Below the pieces are notes generated by a model, which was given only the letters and a program-made list of their open reading frames with translations, did no database searches and was not told where the DNA came from. Shown in pieces: positions 11,131 through 23,563 of a stretch of DNA of 64,000 nt (position 1 is its first letter; each line of letters starts with the position of its first letter). The position numbers were made by a program, and so were the translations under genes. Origin of the DNA: Cantharellus purpuraceus (Eukaryota > Basidiomycota > Agaricomycetes > Cantharellales > Hydnaceae); the NCBI GenBank assembly GCA_025174535.1, contig JALBUN010000023.1, positions 1,550,001 to 1,614,000 on the forward strand, given 5' to 3'.

Positions 11131-13429
11131 TCAAGCGTCGGAGTCGGACGTGGCCCAAAGAGTGCATCGGCCACGGCCGTTTCCAGACGCTATCCGCCCT
11201 GTTATCCTGGGATGGGAACAGGTGACCGCCTGCACGGCGGTGATCCTGAGGGGAAGGAAAAAATCGTCTTAGTTGTAAAGATTTTCCATAAATGCGAATT
11301 CATACTTTGTATGGTCAGAAAGGGTCGCAATGATCTCTCCCTGCCCAGCAATTAAGCCACGAAGGAACAGTAATTGTAGTGACGTGCTCACCGTCGCGGC
11401 AACAACATTCAGTGAATGGTTCATATTTCCCACTGTAAAATGTGGGTATACCTCTGGGTTCTGATTCCATTGCGACTTCAGTATCGTGAGCCATTTACCC
11501 TGCCACAAAAGTCAGCGGTGGAACATGGACGACAAGGAACACTTCACTGTCTGGCAATTATGATGCAGGCGCGAGAATGGTTTAAACGACTTGACCGTCT
11601 TATCTGCAGTCATCTTGCCCCATTTGACGTTCCATACTGTATACCGCCAACGTCACAGAGTCTGTAATGCTCAATTTGAGATATATGGGGAACTCACAAC
11701 GAATCGTGTCGTCATAACTAGTGCTGACGATTCGTCTTCCCGAGGGGTCCCAATATGCCGAGCTTACGCTCTTTTGGTGTGGCCATTCAGCCATTAATGT
11801 ACCACTCCCCTGCTTGGATTCTAAAAAAATTGACACGGCATCTGAATCAATTTCCATCGAGCTAGGGCTTGCACTTCCTCGTGGTCTGGTGGGCGATGAC
11901 GAAGGGGGCGTTGGAAGAGATGCAATAGGTATCTTTGACAGCATCCTCGCATCCCACAATCTGTACTGTTTCATGAATGGCGGCAAAGCAATGGTGCAAG
12001 GACGAGACATACGTGAGACTCCTATTGTTAGAGCTGACGAGAAGTCCTTCTGGGTGAGCCGGGTTTACCGACACACATCCAATTTTCGTATTTGCAAGTT
12101 GGTATCTACGCGCGCGACTCTTTCGCTGTCTTGTATCGATGTGTGTCAAGCCGCCCCCCGCATCTGAGATCCAGAGTTCTTGTCCACTTGGCAGAACGTC
12201 AAAGCTGGAGATCAGGATATCATCTAGGGCAAACACCTCTTTTGACATGCCAGTCTCAAAAGATATACTCCGTAGCGTGCAGTCGTAGGCAGACGTGAAT
12301 ATCTTGGGATGGAGTCATTAAAAAGAGTCTGGAAGCTAAACGGCAGGTGTCACTTACATTACGCGTGTCCAGTGGATCAAGTTTGACACATGAGATAGAG
12401 GACTTGGAGGTAGCGGGCCAGTGAGGTTGCAAACGATATATCTTGCCGCCGTTTTCACTTGATGTCACATCGCCAGTCTCGTCCTATAGCATGTTCCCCT
12501 TTTACTCAAGCATCTTAAGCCTAGTGACCACGTACCTCCACTTCTTCCGGAGGAGCAAGGGCATCCCATATTCCTAGTTGACCATGCTTATCTGAAGAAA
12601 CCAGGAGATAATGAGTATATGCTATCCATTGAGACAAGATGCACGGCACCTCCGAAAAATATAAGGTCCTTGGTCTTGTCGTATCGAGTGAGAAAGAGGT
12701 CTATGATGGAGACGAAAATCGCACCTTCTCAGGATGATATAATGAACTATACACCCTTTCATCTGTCACCTTTGCTCGGCTTACAATCTTCAAATTCTCA
12801 AAGTGTGTCTTCAATTCCGCTACTTGCAACTCCTCCTTTTCCGAATGAGGCAGGTCATAGTACTCCTGCACCTCATCTTTGCTCTCAAGTGTAGCCATCA
12901 ATGTCATCAGTTCCTGTGCCAACGTTTCGTCCCCCATTACCGAAAGGTCAAGATCCTCATGACGTGGACGCGTTGCTGCGCGTGCTTGTTCCTCTCGTTC
13001 AAGCTGTTCTTCTTGCTCTCGAACGCGTCTTGCCTCTTCTTCCATCTAGTTGTATAAGACAGCTGTCCAGTAACGTGCCACACGTTCCATAACGAGCACA
13101 TACCTCGCGTCTACGCTTTTGCTTCGGCGTTTCATTAGGATCCACAATGGACTTGTTCAACCGAGAAGACTGCCTCCTAGGTGCAAGTGGTTCCGCAGCC
13201 TTGCGCTTCCTAGGCTGCGACGGTTGTACTGGCTTGGCACCTTTCTGGGGCCGAGGTTTCGAGGCTGGAAACCCAACTCCTGCACCTGCCTCTTTGAGGT
13301 CGAGCTGCGCCAACAACGCACGGTTCTTGGCGATATTTGCCTCCCTCTGTTTCTCGCTGTCAAAGAAAGTCATAAATCAATTAAGACGCGTGGGATACAA
13401 AAAACGTACAACTCTGTAAGCTCTGACAT
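11131..13429 (-). CDS. CMR1: CMR1/WDR76-like WD40 DNA damage-binding protein
   Basis: Nuclear WD40 protein related to yeast Cmr1 (YDL156W) and WDR76/DDB2, linked to the DNA damage response, replication stress foci and chromatin. I place the start in a small first exon (MSELTEF) that splices to 'EKQREANIAKNRALLAQLDL', the conserved N-terminus. Basic regions 'RKRKAAEPL' and 'RRQSSRLNKSIVDPNE' (SSRL motif) follow, then a Glu/Arg coiled coil ending 'RAATRPRHEDLDL'. WD repeats include 'LYHPEK', 'GKIYRLQPHWPATSKSSISC', 'TSAYDCTLRSISFETG', 'GGGLTHIDTRQ', 'GRRIVSTSYDDTIR' and 'VYPHFTVGNMNHSLNVVAAT'. The last exon gives 'ITAVQAVTCSHPRITGRIA' and 'GRCTLWATSDSDA'. About eight introns. Three ACGCGT motifs lie at or upstream of the start. 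Confidence 0.9.
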
Positions 13430-13464
13430 GAAGACACGGGAGATATTTGGACTCGCAGCTTAGG

Positions 13465-13527
13465 ACGCGTTGCAGTATCAGTACAAGTGATACACAGACC
13501 ACGTCAACCAAACAAGTACACACGCGT
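13465..13527. promoter_or_regulatory. Two ACGCGT (MCB-like) motifs upstream of CMR1
   Basis: ACGCGT occurs at 13465-13470 (36 bp before the ATG) and at 13522-13527. A third (13386-13391) is inside the first intron. This is consistent with MBF-type G1/S control; function is inference. Confidence 0.45.
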
Positions 13528-13721
13528 CTCGCTTAGCCAAAATCACAGATTGGATTTACACAAAGACAAAGGAAAAAAAAAGGCTGAAATACAAATATCT
13601 AGAAAGGCTGGAGACATGACACGGAAAGCAGAGACAGCACGATAGACAGCGAACGCGACAAGAAGAAACAAGGTTCCTCAGCAAAACAAAGGGAGGAAAA
13701 AAAAATTCAAGGGAAAGCTGC

Positions 13722-15490
13722 CTAGTTAATTTCCAGGACAGATGTTTCCAAGACGCGAAATGCTTGCTTGTCGCGTGACTGCTCCAACCAGCCGACCACA
13801 TTTTTCCAATCATGTGCGGACGCCTCCTTCTCCCCAGCCCCCGCAAATGCTGAGAGCTCCTCATCTGAAATACCACGATACCTGAAAACAGCATGAATGA
13901 ATGAAAAGTGGCTGGATCTTGTGGCTCACATAAAGAATATACGTGTCCAGACGCATGGCGAACAGGTCAGAGCAAGATCAATCGCGGAAGCAAGCCTGCC
14001 TGGTGACATAAATCGATACGCAATGTTCTTGTAGGTCGAGAAACTCGACATTTGGTTGCTGGAGTGATAGACGCATGAGAAAAAGACAGAAGTCAGGTGG
14101 GGACCAGCAGACTTAACCTGATGAATGATGTCCGTGCATGAATGGAGAGGCCCAACGACTCTAGAACCTTGCCGAGATGTGGGATAAATTCTCGGAGCGT
14201 CATTGCGAAACCATTGTAAGGTGCAATTATAGTGTTGGGGTCAATAGCAGCAGGGTCAGGTCTGTAGCAACATATGAGCCAGAGCCAAACAAGACGGCGT
14301 AGTAACGTACGTAGCCTCATAATACAGGGATGTCACGACGGTCTCGGACTCGAAATGCTCCAGAGCACCACCCGGATGCACCCGCAAGAAGAACTTGACT
14401 TTGTCGGGTGAAAGCGGCTCCGCGGGCGGCCACGTGGTTCCCAGTTTCCATAACGGAGAAAACGACAATGTAACGTCACAATACTGCTGTTCGGGAGATA
14501 GAATGCTCAGATTGCATTTTGCCACGGATGGCCTCGCTGCGACGGTAAGCTTTCCCATGGTACGTGCGTCGAAGAAGAAATCAGTCGAATATTGCTCCTC
14601 TTTGAGACGGGTTCCAGTGAATTCCATCTTGTGAATCTTAGCCTCATGATCATGAACGATGTCCAATTTTCCCATGAACATGCCTCCGACCACTGTTCCG
14701 TCTTCCGTTCGGGACATGTCGAGTTCATCAGACTCGCAAATCGTGTCGATAGCCACTACTTGACCGGGTCCAAGTTCGAGATTGAACGTTGCCGGCATTT
14801 CCAAAACTGGTGGTGGTCTACCAAATATCGATTTAGAAGGTCAATAGTAAGGCTGGGAAACTTACGGAGGTGGCGGAGGCTCATCCGGAGGTGGGTTATC
14901 GGCAAGCACTTCTACATAAACGGCAGTAAGATTCATGCTGGCGATGTGAAACGATTCATCATCGTGTATCTACTTCCACAGAGCTTTAGAACGCCAATCA
15001 GTGGTGTATATGAACGCAACTTGCCCAGATATAATCGCCTTGAATGAGACGCTGGGGATGACGGCCTTGTAAGAACTGGATGTGCAATGTTGTCGGGTCG
15101 ACTCACCGAAGCTTGCGGGGCTGCAGTACTTGTAGGAACTCTGAGAGCAAACGGGGCGCCTGGAGCTGGTTTCACCCAATTCCTAGCTAGAGTTTCGAGA
15201 TCCTAATAGTGCAACAGGATATAGAGAGCGATGCCATTGCACAAAGGGATGCTCACACTGTAATTATCTGGGAGTATCTTGACGGTTTCCATGTCGCCAT
15301 AGGCGAGAGTCAGCGTACGGGTACGAGCCATGAGGGCCTTGTTGGAATTCTCGTTCTTGGTTCGTTTAGATGGCTTCCCCCAGGCGGCCGAGGGGATAGT
15401 TCCAGAGGTGGAGCTGTGGACCAGAGCCATCAGCGGTGGATGAGCAGACGGTGTTGAGGGAGAAAGAACGCACAGAGGGGATACGAGCAT
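13722..15490 (-). CDS. Conserved-looking fungal protein of unknown function
   Basis: I do not recognise a named family. Clear coding segments in order: 'MARTRTLTLAYGDMETVKIL' with 'PDNYS', then 'DLETLARNWVKPAPGAPFAL'. Next is a segment reading on to 'SGQVAFIYTTDWRSKALWK', an acidic/proline patch, and a long exon (about 14310-14800) with 'FNLELGPGQVVAIDTICESD' and 'KVKFFLRVHPGGALEHFESE'. After introns come 'YNGFAMTLREFIPHLGKVLE', 'YKNIAYRFMSPGRLASAIDL' and 'RIFFMYRGISDEELSAFAG', and the end 'AFRVLETSVLEIN'. It mixes beta-rich stretches with an alpha-helical C-terminus, has no signal peptide or TM, and is likely soluble. The ATG at 15490 is the furthest upstream; an in-frame ATG at 15331 (MARTRT) is equally plausible. 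Expressed-gene character is inferred from long open frames and regular splice sites. Confidence 0.65.
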
Positions 15491-15814
15491 CTGAAAGAAA
15501 GAAAAGGGTCACCGTGTTGATGAGCAGGTTTTAGTTAGGGGAGGAAGGAGTCATCTTTCTTTTCGGATAGACTGATCAGTCGACTTCCTGCGCCTGAACA
15601 TGAGGCTAGCCTGGCGGCGATGGGCTCACAAATGAAAGAAACGTATGAAAGACTATGAGGTGGTGGCAAAGAACGAGCAGCCCTCTGCCCACAATGCTTG
15701 CCAGAAACGAGGAATAGGGTGAGGATAGGAGTGGGGCCAGGTGAGTGTTCTTGCGGTGAGCCAGGTGGCTGCCTCGAGGCAGAGACCCCTAGCCCTTTAA
15801 CACGTGACCACGAC

Positions 15815-16699
15815 ATGCTTTCCTCCTCTTTGGCTCCCGTCGGCCGCAGAGCCTTCTCCACAAATGTCCTCTCCCAGCTCAAGGACCAGGCAAGGCGAAC
15901 TGGTCTCTCGCCGTGAGTACCCGCCACCTTTCGTCCTCTTCTTCTCTAATTCCAGTCGCCCACAGCTCTGGCAACAAGGCCTCCCTGATCACTCGCACAA
16001 AACACGTTGAAACCCACCAAAACAGTGCAAATAGTACCACATTATTTCACAGACGTGACGCCTCTACAGCACATAGCATCACAAATTCTACGACGTCCCT
16101 CTCTGGCCCAACCCTTGATGTCAAGCTCCCCGACCTTTCTGCCCCGCAAGACCTTCCCGGCCCTCATATCGCAAGTGCTCCTCCTCGTCGTTTCCTCTCG
16201 TTAACCTATGGCATGTTAGCCGTTCCTTCCTGATTTCTGGGACTCCTCTCTTGCCAGAGGTGCAGATGCGATTCGCCACGATGCCCAAGCTGAAGCGCCA
16301 ATGCGCCAATTCTTGGTCATAGCGGGCTCATCATCACAACACGCTGGTGGACCTACGTACGGTTCGTCTGATCACTCTGAGGCCGAGTCCAGCGAGGATC
16401 AGGCAGCTTCCAGGGCCGCAGCACCCTCTCCTGGACTCTGGGCAGATGTCGCTGAAGACCTTGGTCTCCCACCGACATTTGACGTATCAGTCCCTTTCAC
16501 CAAAATGCGCGACGCCATTGTATCCACCTTTCAGGACTCTGCACCTCAGAAACAAGGGCCGTCGACATTCCAGTCGAGACCTTTAGATCCGGATGAAGCA
16601 AAGGGACTTTGGGTTCTACTACTTATAATCGGTGGGTCCTGGCTGGCGGGTGGGCTATTTGATGGCTCCAAAAAAAGGGAACCGTTTTCTAAACCATAG
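15815..16699 (+). CDS. Putative mitochondrial single-pass membrane protein, unknown function
   Basis: Starts 'MLSSSLAPVGRRAFSTNVLS', rich in Arg and Ser with no acid, with a canonical 'RRAFST' presequence-like stretch. Two or three introns (donor GTGAGT at about 15912, another near 16216) lead to 'LTYGIGADAIRHDAQ' and a Ser/Ala/Glu-rich middle part. The ordered end has 'GLWADVAEDLGLPPTFDV' and 'PLDPDEAKGLWVLLLIIGGS' with one hydrophobic helix (about 15 residues), then a Lys/Arg tail. No family recognised. An E-box CACGTGAC sits at 15801-15808, just before the ATG. The exon 2 frame is uncertain; I chose the one that keeps both later exons open. Antisense ORFs here look like shadows. Confidence 0.55.
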
Positions 16700-16824
16700 A
16701 TTTGTATCTTACACTTGCTGCACCTCAAAATACATTGAGGTCTGTTAGTTCAATATCGATGTGGGCTTGAACATTGAACGTTGAACGATGGCGCCGCGGA
16801 AGCATTTACCTTAAAAAGCTCACT

Positions 16825-17372
16825 ATGAGCTTCATTCTGAGGACGCTCACCAGAGCGCGACCTAGCTCTCGAGAGCTCATAGGACCTCCAGATCCAATAT
16901 CAAACATCCGCCCTATTATATTCAAGGGCCAATCACCCCTTCCAGGTGCCACAACACATCCCTATTCGCTTGCAGAATTTGGTGAGACGGACGAAGACAA
17001 TATCGATTTTCAATGGCGTCTGGAGCGAGAACGACTCAACGCATTTAATCATGCCTTCTGGCTGGATGTAAGTATTTTGTCGTCCAACGGTTCATTTTTT
17101 CAATATCATCATAGAGTAACACTCGTTTCATGCGAGGGAAACATAACGTTCTCGACAAAATCCAGGAAGCAGGCAATGTAGCCGCGAAAGACAAGGAAGC
17201 CGCCCTTTCCGCATTTTATTGCCAGTGGACTACACAAGAAAGTACACGACAGGCGGATTACACTGCAGAGTGGAACGAGCGCAACCGTGCAGTGATCAGA
17301 CTCACCATGCGTCGCGAGTTCCGCATTTGGAAAAACTTGCTATTGGACACATTCGTTGGACATCCTCGCTAG
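16825..17372 (+). CDS. COA8: COA8/APOPT-family mitochondrial protein (cytochrome c oxidase assembly factor 8)
   Basis: Small mitochondrial-matrix family (APOPT1/COA8) involved in complex IV assembly in animals. N-terminus 'MSFILRTLTRARPSSRELIG' is presequence-like; 'IGPPDPISNIRPIIF' is the conserved family motif. 'PYSLAEF', then 'FQWRLERERLNAFNHAFWLD' spliced to 'SNTRFMRGK', which together form the family's 'Q....L...N..FW..NN..F' core. The rest is helical: 'LSAFYCQWTTQESTRQADY', 'EWNERNRAVIRLTMRREFR'. One intron (about 17068-17114). The stop TAG (17370-17372) overlaps the NUP133 stop on the other strand. Family call is from motifs; yeast lacks an obvious COA8, so the fungal role is inferred. 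Confidence 0.88.
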
Positions 17373-20300
17373 ATAATACCTCCTTTATCTTCCTCCATCA
17401 ACTTGCGTACATGTGCAAACTCTTCGTCCGAGGGACCAGCTTCCACCAGAGCGCTACTCTCTCTCCCAAAATCTCTAGAAAGCTCGTAAACTTGGTTCGG
17501 TGCCATGCCTGGCCAACGCAACTCAATCTCTTCGTGTGTTGGTACCCCAATGGCTTCCGAAGGACGAGCAATACTGTCTCCATGAAGAGGGGACGCAGCA
17601 AGTACCTGATATAACTGTGTCCTCCGTAGGTTGACAGTCAACTCATAATCTGTCTTGTTGGCAGTATCCCGTATGTGATTCCAACTGTAGAAATAGTCAG
17701 TGTTACAGGGGCCGTTACGGTGCGGGACATACTTATCGTGCAAATATATCCTTCGCCATACGTTTCGGACGGCCGTCATCTTACGGCTTGTCGACATACT
17801 CTTCAAAGCGAGTCAATACCATTCCCGGCTAGGCTAAGTGATAACTGCCTACCCGTGAGTTTGACACGATGATCAATGCATCTACGAAGTCAGTTGGCCA
17901 TTCGGTATTGTCTTTCATGCTCAGTATATCAACGGCATCTTCCTCTGTCAAGGCGTTTCCTTGGAGAAATTGCCTCAATATGCGTTGGAAGAGCTGCTTG
18001 AACGCTGTTAAGTAGCGTTGCGGTTAGTAATTGAGCTAGACGCACGTCTTGCAAGGCTGGTCGGTCTGATGGAATAACGCATCTCGCCGACGTGATCGCT
18101 CGGACTCGAGATTCTACTGCAAAATTGGCAGGGTTGCCCAATTCCTCGTTGAATTGTTCCAAGAGAGTACTGTGAATAGCCATGAAGTCGAGTGAATTGT
18201 TAAAAGCTATAGAGAACTTGAGTATGTCTCAGGTTTGAATCCGGAATCAGCTCACCTTGCACTTTGTCTTGCGATGTAGCGGCAGGGCCCTCCGCCATGC
18301 AGGCTAACTTGCCTATACTTAGCATAAGCTACATGGTGACAGGGATTGAGCAGGTTGCAAGACAATTAGAAATTTAGACCTACATGTCGTGTCTCTCGGT
18401 TACTTTCTACTTGAGCCTCCGCGAGTAGGGCCGAAGCAGCGTGTTCATAGTCCTGCTTTCCTAAATCATGGATCCAAGAGAGACGAGGCTGAGGATTTGT
18501 CGTAAAAAATGTGTCGATATAATCGCCATACTCAGAATCTTGGTCAAACAATAACTTGAGTTTACCTTTGACATTCGTAAACGTAAACCAAAGAGCAATA
18601 CCCGACAAACTGTAGCCACCTACCCTGTTCAATGTACCACTTGTAAAGTTGCGATGTGAACTCCCCTCGAAACCTCTCAATATAACCTCGTATGCGATCG
18701 GGGGTTGCGATCTCTGTGTCTGCTGATGCATGATGGGACAGTTCACTGAGAGCATGAAAGTCTCGGTACGATTCTGCGAGTTTCAGCGCATAGTCTGTGC
18801 TATCCATTCGAACTATGTGAATCAGTTAGCGAGTGGCACAAAAAACAACAGGCGGAAAGGTCACCAAGTTGACGTAGTATTATCAGTCGAAGAGTACGGA
18901 ACTCCTCTTCAAGCCTGTTTCTCTCCCTTTCACTGCCACCTCCATCTTGGGAACGACTAGGCAAAATTGGTTACAGAAGAAGGCGGATGAATTATTAAAG
19001 GAGGACACACCTATCCATAAATTGTAGACAATCATCATATGCTCTAAAGAGGCAGCTGGCAAGCTCTCGCAACTGATCAGTAAGGTCCTGCTGAATGCTA
19101 TGACCCCCTTCATCGCTCTTCGCAGTCTGTGATTTCGCCCGGAAATTCACAGTAATATCAAAGAGCTGGCGCAAATTTTGAAGAAAGTTGGGATCGCTAG
19201 TCCATGACTGGACAAAGGCCCGACTGAGCTGATATTTGGTACGATGTTGGGACCGGTACTCGAATGCTCTGGTGAACAATGCCAGCACGAGTCCATTGGC
19301 CTGAACTAGTAAATGCAGGTCTGCTTGTGATGCCTCAAGCGTCGATAATTCCGCTTCGACAATGCCCAAGATCTCGGGTACCAATGCACCAATGTGCGGA
19401 ACCTGGGGAGAGTGAGTAACGTTTAAAGAGCAAACCGACAATGACTAGATAGCGTGCCTGTGAATTAAAGAATGATCGCACTGCATCACCATCATCTAGC
19501 TTTTCTATGCGCCCCATGTATGCTTCTACTGCAGAAGGAAACAATCGCCGTGAGGCTGTTTTCCTGATTTGCGCAGTTCATGATCAAATGATCAAATTCA
19601 AATAATGGTAGCAAATATTTGACTTACTGTGCCTGCTCATTATGATAGGCCCATATCCCGCGAGCAGCCACCAACTTCTCAACATTAGCAAGCAACTGCT
19701 CCCGCGTAGTATGTGAAAGCTGACAATGTACGAGTATGAGTAACAGATTGTCACAATGAGATGGCGCAGGTAGACCTTGCTCAGTCTACCACTTTCACCG
19801 ATGAATGTGATCAATGCCTCGAGAGAGTTCTGACGACTAGCCAGCTGCGCCCCCATGCTTAGGGTAGGAGACACAACATCCGGATCTTGTGGATTACCAT
19901 CAGAACAATTTGGCGTATTTGTAATTATCTTACCAGAAGTCAGGAACGCGTGACTCATCTGCTCAGCAGCAGTTTTAAGGCTCTCTCCATCTGCGATACC
20001 TGGCAATTGAAACTTCAAGGGGTTCTTTCATTAAGATCATTCGTCAGAAAGTCCTATGCAGCTTGATCGAACATTCACTCACCTCAGGCTTTGTGCCGTA
20101 CTTCATAGCTTGTCGAATGGTAGATTTGAGCACGTTGGCTTGTCCGATGCTGATTATAGTGACTGGATCAAGTAATATACAATGGTGGATGGGCAAAAGC
20201 TTACTGCACATCATTTTTTATGTCGAGGATATTGGACATGTTAGGTCGTGCTGCGAGAACCATCCCCGTCGTCAACAACAACATGTCTCGACCGTCGGCC

Positions 20301-22031
20301 TGTTCTAAGACGCAAAACCCTAGAAGCATGTCATCTGCATTTTTGAGGTGTAGTTGTTCCTGGTACGGCGGTTCTTCAGTAAAGCATAGTGTCAGAAAGC
20401 ATATAGCACTGTGCACGAATTGACACACACCGCTGGCAGAAAACGCAAACGCATCAGAGAACTGCGAAAATACGAGCTCCAAATCGACATCATATCCAAG
20501 ATATTGAAGAACCGCCAGTCGAGGAGACGATGCATATCTAGGGTCTGCGGTCTTGGAGAGGGAATAAACTTTGAAAGATTGATCATTAGGGAAACAGACT
20601 AACCAATTCATAAGGAAGGACCTGTATGCCACCTTTCACCTCGAACATATCGGCTTCTGGGGACAGACGGAGGCGGACGAGTGCGTACACGCGCATTGGG
20701 GCTGCATTGAGATCCAGGGGCGATGAGTTTTGACTTGTGAGGGGCTCGTGTGATATCAACAGAACAGGGTCACCATTGCTACATAAGATTTCAACCACCG
20801 CATAATCACCACGAAGAGATCATATACAAACCTATCAATTGCAACGTCTAGCAGCTCGATATCCAACAGGTGCCTATCACCCTGCACGCCGTTCAAAATA
20901 GCATCCATCACTGTTTCTCTGACTTCACAATTGTGAATGCACTGGCGTATATGAAGCGTTAGAAACACTATCCGAATTTCCGATTAACAAAAGACTTACC
21001 TTCTCGCCACCTCCTGGATTAACGTTCCATTTCATAACGTTTCTATTCGTCAAAACCCAAACAGGGCGTCCTTCGTATCCATGAGTAACGGCAGCCCTTG
21101 TATTGGTGAAAGACTGGTCAAAGGAAGGAGATACGACAGTGATTATATCTCCACTGTCCCAAACATCAGCCTTCCGTTGAAGTATACGAAATGGGGTAAG
21201 CCACGATGTACTGGCACTTTCCTGGTCACTGAATGGCAAAGGTACAACGATGAATTTTCCAGTACCAGGACGAGCTGTTACTGTCAAGCGATAGAGTCGT
21301 GTTTTTGCCCTAGCGACAAATACCATAGCCTACAGACGTCGTGAGCAGAAACAAAGGCTGGTAGCAATAGTACCACATACATCGACGCGTTCCAGGCCAG
21401 TCACGGACTCATTCTCCGACAATAGGATCCTCGCTGTGCTGAACCTCTCTGCACCAGCAAGTCCGGTCCCAATGCCGTCCCAAAACCTCACCTCACCCGA
21501 TGAAGACACCAAGATAAGACCCGGCTCACGAGTCGCCCCTAAAGGAAGCAAGGATGCGAATGGAACAGTCAGATATGGGCTCGATGGGCCCTGAGAAGGT
21601 ACCGGGAACATATAACACGTTGGCGAGTGGAATGGGGAATGCTGTGCAGAGTTTTAAAACGAAGAATCGGTTAGTCTTGACCCACGCACAATGTCGACTT
21701 TCCAGACGAAGCATGTCGTCACCGAGACCACGACGGCATAGCTAGTTGATCCATGAAATACGTGCAAAGAGCCTGTAAAGAAGTCCCGTGTGGGATCTAT
21801 ATTGATGCACACTTAGAGCTTGGATACTGTGATGTGTCTCAATGACTTACCAGCTACTTGAAATGCTTGTTGTACCTCTATGGGCAGACATGCAGCTAGT
21901 CGAACGGAGAGTGTGTCAGAGAGCGCGAAGACGCGTGACTCTTCAGCTTGTCTTCCTCTATCAACGGGAAGCCTGAAAGGATCTATGTCCATGGATTTAC
22001 TGGGCGAATGTACATCCGATGCGCGTTGCAT
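17369..22031 (-). CDS. NUP133: Nucleoporin NUP133
   Basis: Scaffold component of the Y-shaped (Nup84/Nup107-160) complex. The N-terminal half is a beta-propeller: 'VFALSDTLSVRLAACLP', 'GSLHVFHGSTSYAVVV', 'LTVTARPGTGKFIVVPLPFS', 'GYEGRPVWVLTNRNVMKWNV'. The C-terminal half is an alpha-helical stack with 'YALKLAESYRDFHALSELSH', 'RFRGEFTSQLYKWYIEQG', 'LSWIHDLGKQDYEHAASALL', 'MLSIGKLACMAEG'. Near the end come 'RNVWRRIYLHDK', 'LRRTQLYQVLAA' and 'EIELRWPGMAPNQVYELSRD', as in fungal Nup133 tails. About 20 introns. The frame upstream of 22031 opens only from a GTG, so I take the ATG at 22031 (MQRASDVHSP). Head-to-head with PRCC (100 bp between ATGs); tail-to-tail with COA8. Confidence 0.85.
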
Positions 22032-22131
22032 TGTTGCGGTACAAAGGGCGAACGACCTGTCGAGTGGCTCGCGTTTTTTGAAGTCCTCGAGCCCAGTCAC
22101 GCGCGGAGTCTAATCCCGAGTGCTCTACACA

Positions 22132-23356
22132 ATGCTTGGACTTGAAGGGTATGGCAGCGATGACAGTGATTCAGGGCTATCACCACCACCACAACAACCA
22201 CAATTGCAGACAGTTCCAGCCCTATTGCCTTCCAAAAAACCTGCGTTATCGCTCCCTCCTCCCGCAAAACCACTCAAGGCCAAGTCCAAACGCCCCGTCT
22301 TCACCATAGTCAAGCCTTCTAAAGCCGCCGGCTCTGACGAAGATGGAGATGAAATTGAAAGGCCAGCGAAGAAACCCAGGATTGATGCACGGACAGGTGC
22401 GGGGTCTTCTTCGCTATTGGCGATGTTGCCAGCACCCTCCAAGGCTCCCCCAGTAGCGACTGCGGCTCCAAGGGTTCTCGGCTCTGCTTCACAAAGAGGA
22501 GGTGCTGGTCTAATTATGCCATCATCCACTGATGATTCCTCTCGTACGGGTGATCCAGCCGCTTTTGCTGAAGACGGTGCAGACGTGGGAAACAAATCGA
22601 CGTTACTACTACCCCCCACTTTAGCAAGATTAAAACCCGAAATCCTAGCAATAAACAAGAGGGCCAATCCCATGCCTTCCGAGCCAGCAGTTGATTTCTT
22701 CTCTCTAGGTATTAGTATTTTTGCTGTCATCTTATATACGTTCACGAGTTAACTTTCCAGGAGCATCAGGCACCAAAGCTTCACCATTTTCAACTAGTAA
22801 AGAAACCAAAAAAACGCTGTCCTCCTCTTCCATTGCCATCACATCTGCACCAACAGTGCCTACGTTTGAGCCTCCCGACCCCACACCCTCCGATTCCTAC
22901 CCAGGTTACTACCAGCTTCCGTCAGGTCAATGGGCCGCCTATGAACCCGAATTCTACCGAAAGCACTATGAAGCGTGGTTCACATCTGTTCCCCTCGATG
23001 GAGCATCACAAAAAGGATTTGAGGGTGCCGAGGGAGATGATACTGTTGAGGTTGATGCACAGGAGCAACTAGATCTCGCCAGAAAGGAAAGAGAGGAGAA
23101 GAAAGCTCTTACCAAGGATGCCGTTGGCGGTTGCACAGCCCCCAAAATGAATATCAAGGTAAATTCCAGGCAGAGACTTGTTCGTGGCTTAATCTTCTGT
23201 TCTTAACAGGCCCCCAAGATTGGATCCCGAGCGCGTACCAGACATCAACTGTCTGCTTTACTGACGGAAGCATATGAGAATCGTGAAGCGTTGGAAGAGA
23301 AGATCGCCCAAGGAAGACGCAACAGAAAGGAAGCTGGAAACAAGTACGGATTTTAA
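22132..23356 (+). CDS. PRCC-domain protein (mitotic checkpoint/splicing-associated)
   Basis: Family PF10253: human PRCC binds MAD2L2 and splicing factors; nuclear. N-terminal 'MLGLEGYGSDDSDSGL' (the LxxYGSDSD start is typical), then a proline-rich stretch with QQPQ, a basic NLS-like segment 'KPLKAKSKRPVFTIVKPSK' and 'ERPAKKPRID'. A long low-complexity middle has 'LLAMLPAPSKAPP', a conserved PRCC motif. The third part has 'YYQLPSGQWAAYEPEFYRKH'. The last exon carries the hallmark 'RHQLSALLTEAYENREALEE' and 'RRNRKEAGNKYGF' at the very C-terminus. Two introns. Ends at 23356, convergent with H2B. Confidence 0.9.
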
Positions 23357-23563
23357 GTCAAGCTGACTGTAAATCTGCATATAGCAAATATACAGTACAT
23401 TTTTTGCGAGTCCAATTTTGATCATCCAATGCCATTCACGCTACAAAACTGAGTGGATGGTGATAAAACGTGGTCTACATGGCAAAATTGTACATGATTG
23501 ATACTAAAGTGAAGCGCAAGAGAAGAGACAAAGATGTCAAATCCAAACCAGTACCCATACAAT

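Noticed and set aside
17369..18310. Separate small gene left of NUP133
   Set aside because: The segments (RNVWRRIYLHDK, LRRTQLYQVLAA) match the Nup133 C-terminus and connect to it through regular introns.
22032..22100. Upstream extension of NUP133 (from 22100)
   Set aside because: The frame opens only with GTG there; ATG 22031 is the first usable start, and the region is the shared promoter with PRCC.
22125..22745. 206-codon minus-strand open frame
   Set aside because: Exact antisense of the PRCC gene's low-complexity exon; composition is the mirror of that exon and no splice or family support exists.
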